A DNA stretch of 64,000 bases from Phytopythium helicoides (lineage: Eukaryota > Oomycota > Peronosporomycetes > Pythiales > Pythiaceae): assembly GCA_024867545.1 (NCBI GenBank), contig JANFNE010000081.1, positions 53,739 through 117,738 on the forward strand, given 5' to 3'. Below are positions 42,382 to 53,885 of this stretch, in pieces (within the stretch, counting starts at the first letter, position 1; every line of letters begins with the position of its first letter). The position numbers and the translations under genes were made by a program. The notes beneath the pieces were generated by a model. It saw nothing but the letters and a program-made list of their open reading frames with translations. It had not been told where the DNA came from and did not search any database.

Positions 42382-43714
42382 ATGGAAGACGCCCTTGGGT
42401 CTCCGCTGCTATCGGCCCTGGCGTTTGACTCCACGCTTTCGTTCCTCGACCACCTCGACGACGCCCCGGGCGTGATCCCAGGCCGGCTTGGTAGTATTGA
42501 CATCTCCTCCTCCGAGTGCACAGAAGTGACAGAGCCCGATGAGGCGTCTGCGATTCCCCCCAGCCAATCTACACCAAAGCCCAAGCCAGCCAGGACGTAC
42601 CAGCGACAGAAGCGCGAGATCGAGTCTTTGCGGGCCCAGACTCTAGAGCTGAGCGCAAAACTGCAGCGACTTCAGGAGGCATCTAGCGGTGCCCAGGGCC
42701 GGCAGCAAGTACGTCGAGGAGATTCCGACCAAGACGAGCCCCTCGCGAGGCTCTGGGGGAGTATTCTGAAGCGACAATTAGAAGACAGGAACCGAGCCGA
42801 ACTAGAGAATCTCAAGCTTCGACTAGCGCTCGAGTCCCAATTGCGCGTCGCGCAGAGTCTAGAGAAGCTGCTGCACAAGAAACCGGTACACACGATGACT
42901 GTTGCGTCTTGGGATTGTCCATGGAGCTTACCGAATTCATTTTTCATTGCCTCAGCCAGTGGAGTTGGAGATTCTTCTAGCGCAGCCCAAGCGCGTGTGC
43001 GGTCAACCATCGCGGGAGCTGCGTAGGCTTGTAAACGGCATTCGTGACACAATTGAGTTTCGCTTTGACGAATTGAGCGATATGATGAAGCGATGTAATC
43101 TCGACGTCATAGTCAACGAGGTCGAACATCTTCAGACGTCGATCGATGACTCCTCGTTGGAAATGGTCCTCGCGAAAATCTTCCCGTTTCCGTTCCCTGA
43201 GGTTGCCGAGGCTGTGTGGCAATGCACTAGCGGCGGTAATATCAAGCTTAAGGATGGATCATTCGACGGAGCCCAATACTCCGACACGATATGTGAAGTC
43301 CAAGTGGTCACAAGTGTAAACGTACGGCGTGTTCAGACCCCACTCACATTCCGTGGCTGCGGCGCTCGTCGTGTTGACTCTTCGACCGCGGCCATCGTGT
43401 TCGAGTCTGTGGGAGTGGCTGAGATACCCTTGGTGATGAATGAGCGTGTCATTTTGCGCGAGCGCGGGTACATTCTGATCGAGGCAGGTGAGAAGCCGTG
43501 CGGCTTCGTATGTACGACGGTTAAGGTTTGCATACGAGTTGTGCCCGAGTTCATGAACACGATTGAGCGGGAGCCACGCGCCGGCTGGCTTCTAGACCTC
43601 GCTGGTGGCTTGTACGAGCATTCAGCTGCATCGATTTTCCAGTGTATTGAGAACGCGTTGGTACAGCCGTCGATCCCAATCCGAGGTGTTGGGAGCAATC
43701 CGCTTGGCTGCTGA
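42382..43714 (+). CDS. START-like (M96-related) protein, right copy
   Basis: Exons 42382-42885 and 42956-43714 flank a 70-bp intron (42886-42955) and mirror the left copy. The encoded protein differs from it at one residue (Met for Val before NTIERE). The helix-rich N-terminal part and START-like C-terminal part are both intact. Function unknown. Confidence 0.75.
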
Positions 43715-44859
43715 GCTCTCACGAGCGAGTGCAGGCCTTCTAGATGCCACACCACAACACTCCTAGTAAAGCCCGCTTCTAGCATCGAATTAGACATGCA
43801 TGCTGAAAACGGATAAGCGAAAAAATGTGTGGACAGCAAACTCTGGGGACGGCTCTCACTAACACGAAATGCCTGTACAACCATGACGCCAAATGGGACA
43901 CTTACGAGGTGAACGAAGAATCGATCGATACGGCATGAAACTCGGTAGGATGTTTAGTTCCAAAACTGCCTTCGTGCACATCAACTATGACTGCTGTAGC
44001 AGCTACAGGTCATGGAAGCAGCGTGAGCTTCGGGATCGCGACCTCCATTTCCACACTAATGCCGTGCTGAGAAGCTCTGGATTTTCCTGATTTGACATCG
44101 GAACTGGCAGTTCATGAGGTGTCAAAAATAGTTGCTTGGCCATGATGGTGGCCCGGGTGTTGCCTTCAATGAGCTGCGAAGGACCTGTATCGTGGTTCTC
44201 GATGCAGAAGCTATCATTGTATACATTGTACATGATGATTGTACAATTTTGACTGGCACGACCTTTGAACGAAGAAGAAGACCGGACTGCTTTGGTGATG
44301 CTGGGTATCGTAGAGTTCGAAACTCAGAATGGCATCGTACATGAGCATGATCACCTCTTGATACAACAGTGGCGCGCGTCGTGCTTCTCCGACGCGAGAT
44401 CTCAGAGTTTTCATACGTGCTCAATACTGAGCAAGCCATTTATTTGGACTTCCGCAACTTTTGCGGTCTTGACAATGCGAAGAGGTGCTGCATCACTTCG
44501 ACAGCGCTCTGCGTCGACTTGAGTCGCTGCAAATACCCTCGCGTGAAGGCTACGACAACTGTGAGACCAGTCAACGAACTGATCGCGATTTGGCCTCACA
44601 TAATGTTGGATCGAGTGAGGACAGATAGACGGTCTATCGGTCTGCTGCTACTTTCGACTGCTACACACACACCACCTCCACTGCTGCTTGGAATGGCAGC
44701 ACTACTGACTATTGGGATGCTGCTCAGGATGCACTCTTTCCCGAGCACTCCACTGCTTCTGCTGTCTGGGCATGCCGTCGCCGCTCCTGCCACTTTCGGA
44801 ACACGCCGTCACAGATGACAACTCACAGGTGCTCATTCTGCTAACTTCAATCAACGCCG
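43715..44859 (+). other. Outer right-arm segment with unrecognised coding remnants
   Basis: This mirrors 22803-23986. It is nearly identical up to about 44465 and diverged beyond. Protein-like pieces are separated by stops, and no family is recognised. Confidence 0.35.
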
Positions 44860-46650
44860 TCATGCTTCCTTCAAGCTGCCGCCAGACACCGAGAACACAT
44901 TGACAACATGGTACCCAGCAATGGAATGACCTACGAGTAGCACACCACTGGTCACTGAGTTCGTCGACATCGTGGTCGCTGAGTTCGCGCCGCGAGAAAT
45001 CAAGTCCAATTCAGCAGCCCCCGTCGAGCTGGAGCCGCCAGACACAAACACGCGACTACCGTTCGCAATGTTCAACAACACCGATACGACAATGTCGCCG
45101 GTAGAGATGCTGCTCGCTATCCCACCCGACAGCGGCATTGTGCCGGAGCTCGCTCCAGTCGCGCTTGACACGAACAAAACGACGCTCGTCGTCGAGCTCG
45201 GACCACTCGATAGATGCATCGAGACGCCGACAGTCGAATAGCTTGTATCACTCGACACACTCACGACGCCGCCGACCGATCCAGCGCCGCTAGACACGCT
45301 CACCACACCGTCAGAAGCAGTCGTGGAAGCACCCGACGACATCGACACCGACCCGGCCGCACCGCCAGATGCAGAGCCGCTTGAAACACGCACGACTCCG
45401 CTTTCCACGGCCCCCGTCACAGCACTTGAACCCACGCTCACCGCGCCGCTTGTCGTCGACTCACTAGCACCACTCAGGATGCTCACGCTGCCGCCCGCGC
45501 CACTCGACGACGCAGAGATGGACGCGCCGCTGCTGCTCACGGAAGATCCACCCGCAACCTCGATCTTGCCGGCAACAAACGACGTCGACGATCCGCTTCC
45601 AATGCGCATGGACCAGCTCGACGCGCCAGAGTCGCCGCTCGTCACGATCACGTTACCGCTATTGTTACTGCTGCTGCTCGCAGCACCGAGCGTCGAGATC
45701 ACCACCGAGCCGCTCGTCGACAAGCCGTCACGCGCCAAAGACACAGACCCGCCAACAGAGACGGACGACGACCTGCCATTCACCGTCACGTCACCGCCAA
45801 CGTCTTGCGTGTTGCTGGCGCCGAGGATCTTTACAGACTCGCGGTGTCCACCGATCCGCCCTGCAACAACACGTCGCTGTCGACGCTGCTGCCGACGATG
45901 CTTCCCTGGATGATACGAATACCGCCTCCAGAGCCGCTTGGCACGAGCATCGCGCAGACAAAACGCTGCTTGAGTTGCCGCTTGACACGCTCACGTCACC
46001 GCCAGCGCTGCTCGACGAAGAACCGCCGAACACACGCACAGAGCCACCAGAGCCGCTCGACGGCGACACATCGCCGCACACAGACAAATTGGCGGACGAC
46101 CCGCTCGCAGAGTCACCACCGCTCGCCAACACAGAGCCGCCGGATGCTGACATGCTAGAGCCGCCGACAACGCGCTCAGCGCCGCCGACAGAAGTCGCGC
46201 TGGATCCACTGCTCACCAGCACTTCACCCCACGCGCTGTCTACAGTCGAGCCAGACTGCACTCGAGCCGCACTCGAATCACGCTGCTTCCAGATGACACG
46301 GCGCTAGACACGGACACGTCGCCGCTGCCGGATACACCAGATCCGCTCGACAACAACACGGAACCTCCCGTTGACTGACAGCTCGCGCCGCCAGACACAG
46401 ACACAGAACCGGCCGTAGACGCCGACGTGCCAGACGACACACGGACCGAGCCGCTGCTACTGCTTGTGCTCGCAGAATCGCCCGACACCACCGTCACGTC
46501 GCCTGAAGATGAGCTTGCGGACGTGCCACTGCCGACCACCGTGGCTCCGCTCGGACCCGTAGACGTTGTCGCGGCAGCGCACCTGCTGCTCGCAGTGCCG
46601 TGCACTCGAATCACTGTCGAGCCACGCGCCTTCCATCTGCACTTTCCCAC
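44860..46650 (-). pseudogene. Serine/glycine-repeat protein, right-arm copy, frameshifted
   Basis: Three consecutive minus-strand frames (46240-46650, 45791-46261, 44860-45789) encode the same degenerate repeat as the left copy. Examples are SSSGDVTVVSGDSASTSSSS, GGSVRVFGGSSSSSAGGDVS and GVVRVSSGSASGGAAGSVSM. The segment is longer than the left copy by several hundred bases. The ends ELDLISRGANSATT...TSGVLLVGHS are shared with the left copy (ELDLISRGASSAST), which confirms homology. Broken by at least two frameshifts. Confidence 0.6.
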
Positions 46651-46816
46651 CGGGACCTTGCACGTTGCCGCGTCTTCTTCGCTCGCGCATTTCGGCCGTC
46701 TCCAAGAAACTCTTCGAGCAACATGACCTTCTACCTGTATGCGAAAGTCACATAGTATATAATATAGCAGTTTGTAGACAATTTTTGAACTTGATTTTTG
46801 TGTTACAAGCCGAGCG

Positions 46817-46838
46817 CCGGCCCCGCTTGCGGGGCCGG
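46817..46838 (-). repeat. GC-rich hairpin, likely the Helitron 3' end signal
   Basis: A 10-bp perfect stem CCGGCCCCGC/GCGGGGCCGG with a 2-nt loop lies about 70 bp beyond the end of the helicase frame. This is the position of the 3' subterminal hairpin of rolling-circle elements. A classical CTRR end does not follow it, so a Helentron-type end is possible. Confidence 0.5.
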
Positions 46839-46904
46839 TTTCATAAAATTATCGAAACTTCAATTATTCAAAATGTATTTACGCTTATTACAGTGCCATA
46901 TTAG

Positions 46905-49900
46905 CTATTCAGTTACGATTTCTCGATAAACGATGTTTTTTGTGTAAATTTCCCCATTGTGCATGCTGTCCGAAGCATCTTTGATTAAGACGCGGATTCG
47001 CTGTCTAGGTGTTGCTCGCGACAGGGCAACGTAGAGCTGCCCATGCGAAAACACTGGGTCCCGCAAGTAAATTCCGACATGGCGCAATGATTGCCCCTGA
47101 GACTTGTTGATCGTCATTGCAAACGCCAATTGAATAGGAAACTGTTTCCTCTTCAATTGAAAAGGAAGGGCTGAACTCTTGCTCAGTAGAGAGATTCTAG
47201 GAATAACAACACGTTCCCCCACACCAACACCTGTCATAATTGTTGCCTCCATGCAGTGCCGATGAAGTGCAGTTATTTGCAACCGAGTCCCATTGTGTGG
47301 TGATGCGCCTCGCTTTTCACGCCAACAATGGGCAAGAAGCGGGGAGATAGGTGGTCCACACCATCGGCTGAGAAAGTTGCTCCGCCGATCAGCCGAGGAG
47401 CTGGTCTGCCGATCGGCCGACAAGTGCTCCGCCGATTTTGCTCAGCCGACAACCCGACGATGTGGGCGACAGGCGGGCGGATGACCTGACCGGACTCATT
47501 AGTCACCACACAATCGCAGGCGCTTTTGGGCCTCCTATCCATCTGTCCAGCAAAGGTAGAGGGCCGCTCGGAGCGTTGCCCACACCAGTAGGCTTTACAT
47601 AAAAATACACTCTCTCTTTTCCCTTCTCGAACACAAGACTCTCCATCGTTTCCGACCACCAGCGGCGCCGGCCCAAGCCGCGCTGACGATGTGTTTCTCG
47701 TCACTGGCACACGACCTCGGTGTGCCACGTATCACGCTGGACGGGAGGGTAGCCCGCGACGCGCAGAGGGAATTCCGGTCTCCCCATTCCGTTTCCCGGT
47801 CTCCCCGGTGTACATTTCCCTACATCTAGTAGCTTAGCCCTACATATCTGTCTGTGAGTGCTCAGCCGCTGGATCGACGACTGTCTAGCGGCTTGGAGCG
47901 TGTGTTCCATTAGCTCGTGTATAAGGCCCTGAGTCTGGGCCTATAAAGATAGAGACTATCGGAGTGCGCGCGGCTCGCGTCTGTACGTCTGCCGCGTGCA
48001 CGTGCATACCCTTCTTGTCATTAGCTTTGTGACTGTGTGTCTGTGTGAGCTTGGTAGCAGCCTAGATTCCTATCTGGGCGTGTTACGACAACCCGATCCA
48101 AAGGGCCAAGCTCGAGGGGTTACACAACGTGAGGCTGATCAGAGCGAAGCTTAGACTCTCGTAGTCCGAGCTCTCTCAGAGTGTGCACAGGCTCCAGCCC
48201 CTGCCTGTGTCTCTCTATATCTGTCGGCCGGGCTCTCCGTGCCAACCGGCTGACGCGTCAGGTGCCGGCTCGGGACTCCCAAGTGGGATTTCCCGGCCCA
48301 CCTCATCACAGTTGCACAAACCCTCTCGAGCACTGATGTTTCTAATAAGCATCACAGTGGCCCCAACTTTAAGTCGCAATTTATGTGGAGGCATCCCACT
48401 CATTGATAACGAATTCAGAAACTCTGGAGGGATAGATGACTTTGAATCTGCTGATCAAGCTCATCCGATCCTTCGGTGGTGTCAACGGAGTAATATGTGT
48501 GCTCTACAGCGTGCAATTTATCGAGAATAAGGTTATTGATTTCACTGACTTGATCGTTCTTCGGGGCTAGAATCACTCGTTCAGAGAAATAGTTTCGTGA
48601 TTCCTCTCGACTAATCTCATTGATATCTTGATACACAAAGTCGATTAATTGAGATATTGATGTGGCATGAGAGCCTCGATGGTCCTGCAGCAAAAGATCC
48701 GTCGGCAACTTTGCATATTCGTCTCCAAAAATTTCACATCTGTTGTGCCGCCCGTCTCCAATCTGAAGTATAAAATTGGCGAAGTTATGAGTTTCGTTAG
48801 GTGTTTCTTGTGTGCCGCTTACTCGGAGACGCATGTTCACAGTGAGCTTCATCGTATGCACGTGAGACCACAAAGAAGATTTCTTAATGGATGCAGAAAT
48901 GGTTTCTGCAGGACCCGCCTTTGGGATTACAGGTAGAGTTTGCCTGAAATCACCCGACATAAGCACCACAACATTTCCAAACGGTGCGTTCTTTCCCAAC
49001 AGCACTCTCGTGGTCCTATCAAGGGCCTCAAAAAGATACCGATGAGTCATTGAAGCCTCGTCCCAAACGATTAATGATGCCGCCCGCAGCAACTCAGCTG
49101 TAGCGCAAGTTGCTGACACATCCCATGTTGATGTTGCATCTGGTTCGAGTGGCAATTTAAAAGTGGAATGAGCAGTCCTTCCCCCGGTCAATAAAGTGGC
49201 TGCGATACCACTACTGGCTACTACCAGTGCCACCGAGTTTTTCTTTCGTACGGCCGCCAAAATGCACTCTAGCAAATACGACTTGCCAGTACCGCCAGGG
49301 CCATCCAAAAAGAAGACCCGAGGCTGGGCTCGATCTTCCTCCGTTACACCTTCAACAGATCGTAGAACAGTCTCGTAAACAGTCTTTTGTTCCGACGTCA
49401 GCAATGCCACGCCAGCAAGTTGTCGTTCCAGCTGCTCTGGAGAATATGCACGCTCAGCGTCAAGCAATCGATTACCTCGCCGACTCTCACGTTCCAGTTC
49501 TTCCATATCGTCTTCATAGTCGCAGATCTGAGGCAACGAAGGATAGCGGCTCAATGACTGACCATTCATGATTAAATCATTCTCTACATTAAGAAGACTC
49601 AGTAATTGTATCCGCCGTTGCCGAAACACAGGATCGTCAGCCTGCACTTGGCGTGAATAATCCTCTGTTAATGATTCGAAATGGTCACGCCACAGAGTCA
49701 ATGGATCTGCAGGCGCGCAGTACACCAATATTATGGCAAACAAACGTCGTAGCTGGCGAGGCATCTGGAATACTGAAGCTTCCCGAAGGCATTTATCATT
49801 CTCTTCATCGTTCTCAAGAAAACCTAGTGCTAAAGCAGCGGCTTTGTACGTAGGATGTATTATGCTGCCCACAGTTCTCAAACTTTCAAACGATGTCGGC

Positions 49901-50205
49901 CCGTGGCGGTAACAGAGTAGAAGACGTAAGTGGTACCGAGTTGGGTCTTGGGGAGAAACCGGTACCACTCGTCCAATTGTTTTATCTGCACCTCGTTGTC
50001 GCCTCTCCCATCGATGGCTTCCACTCGATGGTGCCTTCCACACAAAGTGAATTGGTACTTCTTGATAGAGTAAACTTTTAGCAAACACTCCGTCGACATC
50101 GTCTCTCCCACAGAGCTCGAAAAAGGCTGTTAGTTTCGTGACACTCGCTCTTCTAAGTACATCACCAACGTTATCAACTATTTCACTGACTGAACTGTCG
50201 AACAT
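46905..50205 (-). pseudogene. Helitron PIF1-like helicase, interrupted
   Basis: The main frame 48415-50205 has Walker A (FFLDGPGGTGKSYLLE), GGRTAHSTFKLPLE, Walker B (LIVWDEASMTHRY), VVLMSGDFRQTLPVIP and LTVNMRLR. A frameshift near 48430 leads to EFLNSLSMSGMPPHKLRLKV and GATVMLIRNISAREGLCN at 48215-48440. There a 1016-bp insert separates it from the continuation GTRLQITALHRHCMEATIMT, AMTINKSQGQSL and FSHGQLYVALSRATPRQRIR, which ends at 46905. Removing the insert with one TTG restores the frame exactly. The family unwinds DNA during rolling-circle transposition. Confidence 0.85.
47296..48311. mobile_element. 1016-bp non-autonomous insertion in the Helitron helicase
   Basis: The boundaries follow from the helicase reading frame. 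TTG is present on both sides (47293-47295 and 48312-48314), consistent with a 3-bp target duplication or microhomology. The ends TGTGGTGATGCGCC and GGCCCACCTCATCACAG are only weakly inverted (shared GTGATG). The interior has no coding sequence but contains inverted CGGCTGA/TCAGCCG-type motifs at 47365-47455. The element type is undetermined. Confidence 0.65.
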
Positions 50206-52604
50206 ATTTCAACATTGATATGACAGTCAAACTTCTGGCACAGATATGGATTATATGGAACAATCCAACGGTTGTCCACTTCCACTTCATCCATGAAATG
50301 CCTGACTCCACGACCAATCCCTGTATACATCGTTTTCTTTACTTTACGCGTTGTCGTAGGAAGTTGGTGTCGCTGGTGATTACCTGAGGGTGGAACTACA
50401 GAGTTGCGGCGTCTATACTCAGGGTAGCCTTTGCCATCTACCTTCGTCACTTCAGTGAATCCCTCTGGAAACCCTTTTTTGCATTTTTCACCATTTTCTA
50501 AACAGGGTGAAACAATTCCTTCCCCACAGGGACCATGAATCATACACGATGAAACAGTCTCGCATAATTGAGGATGCTTAGTTGGATCTGGAACCTCAGC
50601 ACTAACAAACTTGTCATAATCTTGAACTGTGCGAGGCTTCCAGTCGGGTTTAAGTATAAGTAGTATGTGCGCATGTGGCAAACCTCTTTTCTGGAACTCA
50701 ATTACATACACGTACGTTTCAACCTATCCAAATATTTTTTTTTGTTTTGATATCCTTCATGATTTCCCAGAGACGCAAATTGAAAGCTCTCGTGACCAAA
50801 TCGGGCCGATCAGGAGCATTCTGCCCAGGAAGTAAATTTTCCGTGATTTCAGGCCATTTCGGATTGCAGGTTACCGTGATAAACAGGTCTGGCTTGCCGA
50901 AGTGACGGACGATTGCCATTGCATCGTAGTATTGCTGTCTCATATACCGCTCTCCCCCTGGGAAACTCGAAGAAGGTATTACATGTGTACCCGTATTCTG
51001 TAAACCGGAGCTATCCCCACGCATTCTGCGAAAATCATCAAACTGCATATCAAGCAGGCCTGAGTATAGCTCCCCGCGATAGTTTTGCTGAGAGTTCATC
51101 CGACGATGAAAAAAATAGGCGTTGCTCTATAATTTTTGCCGCCATATCTACACACCATTGCGGCATCAAACGTCCGGCTCGATGCAATAGTGAAAACTCA
51201 ACAGAAGGGTCCTTTATGTAGAGGCGGTACGCTGTAATCTCGCGAAGCGAAACCTTACTGTTTCCGTTTTGCACAACGCCTTCACGGTACCTTGAGTGTA
51301 TAGACCACCCCAGTTCGCCTCGAAAGTATATGAGTGGGTACTGGAGGGGGTCATACAGTGGGTGAGTCTCGTATATTCGTTTGAGCCCCCCCCCCCCCCC
51401 CCCCCCCCCCACCACCACCACCACCACCACCACCACCACCACGGTTGTGCAGAATGATATCACGGCTTGACACCTCGGTTGTTCGATGCACAATGATTGC
51501 AGCTACCTCATTAACCGTTGGCTTATTGTATCTTCGCGTATCTACATTGGGAGCGTCTAAGAGCACCAAACAGCGATCTTCAGATGTTCTCGCAAATTCA
51601 CGTGCACTGACGAACGCCGCCGCTAATGGATTTAGCTGGTTAATCAAGAACTGAAGTTGACCGACAATGATTGGATCGAGTGGGTCATTCACATTGGAAA
51701 ACATCATGCACCGCAATTGTTGCTGAGCTTCCATATCACCGTCGTGGAGGTAGATTTGGGCGTATTGAGGTGGATTGTGACCACTTGGTGTTAGTGATCC
51801 AATGCGATGACGAATGGTACCATTAATGTTGAACGTGTAGGGGCCAGATCTCCCGCGACCAATGCGATTATCTTCTCTAACAGGTTGAGAAACTGAAGAT
51901 CCCATTGATGTAAACGCAAACGCGCTGTTGTAAAGTCGTATCTTTCGCTGAAACGATCGCATCTCGAACAACTCGATGACTCGGTCAGGGGGGTCTGTGA
52001 AAGGGGCTTGAACCACATCACCCTGAAGGCAGCACCCATTTTTTAATTCGTTTTTCCATTTCAGCGCACCACATTTTTCGCATCGTTGGTCCATTGCACT
52101 CGAAATATAGCGTTAATCAAACATGAAATCATCCAATCGTGCAAGGGCAATTGCTATAGTCCCGCGCCGTCCTGCCCGAGGAAGAATTTGGATTGATGCG
52201 CCAGCATCGTCGTCAACTACTTCTTCCAAAGTCAATCTTCTCGTAACAGCGATGGCATCATCAATGTTGGCAGTATCGATTTCATTTGCTTGTCCTTGCC
52301 TGGTTGAAGTGACGGCAAGTACACTTTCAAGCTCAGGTTCAAAGTAATGAGACCCACTGACGTGTGAAACACCACCACCCACCGAATCACCAGGTAGAGG
52401 TTGATCTGTGACAACTGCCGTTCGATTTAACAGCGGGTTGGAACGAATCGGTGCCGCGACAGGAGGAGGACTAAGGAAGAGTTGTGCCCGACGCTCTCCT
52501 CTTTTCTTTTTGTTCCGCCGCAACGCCTGATTCAAGTTGTTGCGATGTCTTTTTCTTTCGGCAGCAGTTTCTTCATGGGTTAACGGCGTTAGGTACCTCG
52601 ACAT
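50178..52604 (-). pseudogene. Helitron N-terminal and Rep (HUH) region, fragmented
   Basis: The frame 52113-52604 (MSRYLTPLTHEETAAERKRH) is separated by an in-frame TAA from 51351-52094, which carries the zinc-like CEKCGALKWKNE. A C25/(ACC)10 tract interrupts RDIILHNR and GLKRIYETHPLYDPLQYPLI (51050-51493). The Rep N domain follows in 50719-51099 (FPGGERYMRQQYYDAMAIVR, FGKPDLFITVTCNPKWPEIT). An A-run frameshift leads to 50178-50711, with the HUH motif in FQKRGLPHAHILLIL and NPYLCQKFDCHINVEI. The frame stops at TAG right after CSTVQSVK, where the catalytic YxxK tyrosines should begin. Those residues are missing. Confidence 0.85.
51386..51442. repeat. C25 tract plus (ACC)10 microsatellite inside Helitron coding sequence
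   Basis: Twenty-five C are followed by ten ACC units. On the coding strand this is (GGT)n then G25, inserted within a conserved motif of the N domain. Confidence 0.95.
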
Positions 52605-52640
52605 TATTCGCTCTCTATCCTCCTGTGTTGTTGGTGTTGC

Positions 52641-53185
52641 TGTGATTTGGTCATCGGATCAGCCATCTCGCAATTGGGCTCGTGCAGCTATACGCCGATT
52701 GGTTTGGGACCGGTCGCGTCTACTATACGGAGTTTCATCTTCCGGTGTCGTAATCAGGGGAGGAATTCCTCCCGATCTAGACGGTGTATTCATCTGCGCA
52801 CTCCGAGGCAAAATCCAAACTGTGCAAGATCAAACACACTCCGACGGATAGAGCACAGAGCTACACTCACGCATAAGCAGACCCACACTCAATAGCACCT
52901 GCACTCACTTAATAACACCAGCACTCACTTAATAACACCTTCACTCACAGGAGAAGCCAGTGATGTTCACCAACCCGATGGACCTGTACACCATCAGTCA
53001 CAAATGAAGCCAGACACAAACCTGCCACAATCGATTTTATTTGACAAATAAGATTCAGATTCTCGATATAATGACAATTTGAATTTTACCATTAAAAAAA
53101 GCAAAAAAAAAAGAATGTTCATTCAAATCAAATGCGGAAAAGCCAAATTCAGTAGCAGTAAAGAGCTACAACGACCCAATAGACT
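52641..53185. other. No gene recognised
   Basis: Contains three near-identical GCACTCACTTAATAACACC repeats at about 52890-52945 and an AT-rich stretch with a poly-A run at 53090-53115. Confidence 0.4.
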
Positions 53186-53752
53186 TTAGTCGCAGAGGTC
53201 AATTGCAGTTTCGAAGGTGAGACCATCGATATCCGCAAGGTCAAAGTCGAGCGAGTCTCCGGAGGTTTCCGCCCCGGCGTCCTCGGCGTCGCTCAGGTCG
53301 ATGAGGTTCGGGAGGCTGTCCCAAGACATCACTGTCTCCGTGTCCGAGGTTGGCGTAAACATACGGCGGACCACTGAGTCAGCAAATTCGCCCGGAGTGT
53401 AGGCCTCAAAGGGATCATAATCATCGAAATTCTCGATAAAATCAGGCGTATTAGGAGCAGACTCATCATCGTAATCCGAGCCGATCCCTGATGAGTCTGC
53501 CAAAGTAGAAAAAGGGCGCGCTTCGATGGGCGGTTCCATCTCACTGATGCGACGCTCGCACGCGGCCACCTCTTCGTAGAGGCGGGACAGCTGGTTGGCG
53601 TACCCGATGTTGGCTGTGCGAAGCCGCTTGTTCTCTCGTAGGAGCTCGTCGAGATCGCGGTGCTCGCGGTAACGCAGCATGGCAGATTTGAGAATGAAAT
53701 GAATCCGTATGCACTTGCTAGGCAGGGCCCAGCTTTCATCATTGCAGTCCAT
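53186..53752 (-). CDS. Acidic coiled-coil protein, hypothetical
   Basis: A 188-residue protein. An alternative start (MLRYREHRDLDELLRENKRL) lies at residue 25. Residues 25-70 form a leucine-containing helix (LRTANIGYANQLSRLYEEVA). The rest is strongly acidic and Ser/Asp-rich (SDYDDESAPNTPDFIENFDD, SLDFDLADIDGLTFETAIDL), like an activation domain or disordered interaction tail. The frame is intact and the reverse frames are not protein-like. It sits between two Helitrons, so it could be captured host sequence. No family recognised. Confidence 0.5.
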   Translation of the reverse strand: MDCNDESWALPSKCIRIHFILKSAMLRYREHRDLDELLRENKRLRTANIGYANQLSRLYEEVAACERRISEMEPPIEARPFSTLADSSGIGSDYDDESAPNTPDFIENFDDYDPFEAYTPGEFADSVVRRMFTPTSDTETVMSWDSLPNLIDLSDAEDAGAETSGDSLDFDLADIDGLTFETAIDLCD

Positions 53753-53885
53753 TTCGATTCATGCATCCTACACTTGATGTATTTGTAAAATACGTGCAGC
53801 ACCCACCGGCCAGACAGGGACTTATATTTGTGAAGTACCGAAATGCATTTTATGGATTTGCAACAGCTCAGATATATTCGGATAT

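Larger units (their letters stand above)
36260..46700 (-). repeat. Right arm of the inverted duplication
   Basis: This is the mirror of 21714-28689 with one additional block of about 2.6 kb between direct repeats at 37082-37204 and 39835-39956. Near-identity ends at about 44465. Confidence 0.93.
46800..52640 (-). mobile_element. Degenerate autonomous Helitron 1
   Basis: Minus-strand order: N-terminal ORF, Helitron-like N domain, Rep (HUH), PIF1-like helicase, terminal hairpin. It is broken by several frameshifts, in-frame stops, a C25 plus (ACC)10 tract and a 1016-bp insertion in the helicase. Ends are approximate. Confidence 0.8.

Noticed and set aside
42324..42584. ORFs antisense to the START-like gene in both arms
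   Set aside because: They overlap the coherent two-exon gene in reverse and have no independent support.
51411..51442. (ACC)10 read as a possible CRISPR-like or tandem-repeat array
   Set aside because: It is a trinucleotide microsatellite continuing a C25 run. It has no spacers, and the genome is eukaryotic.
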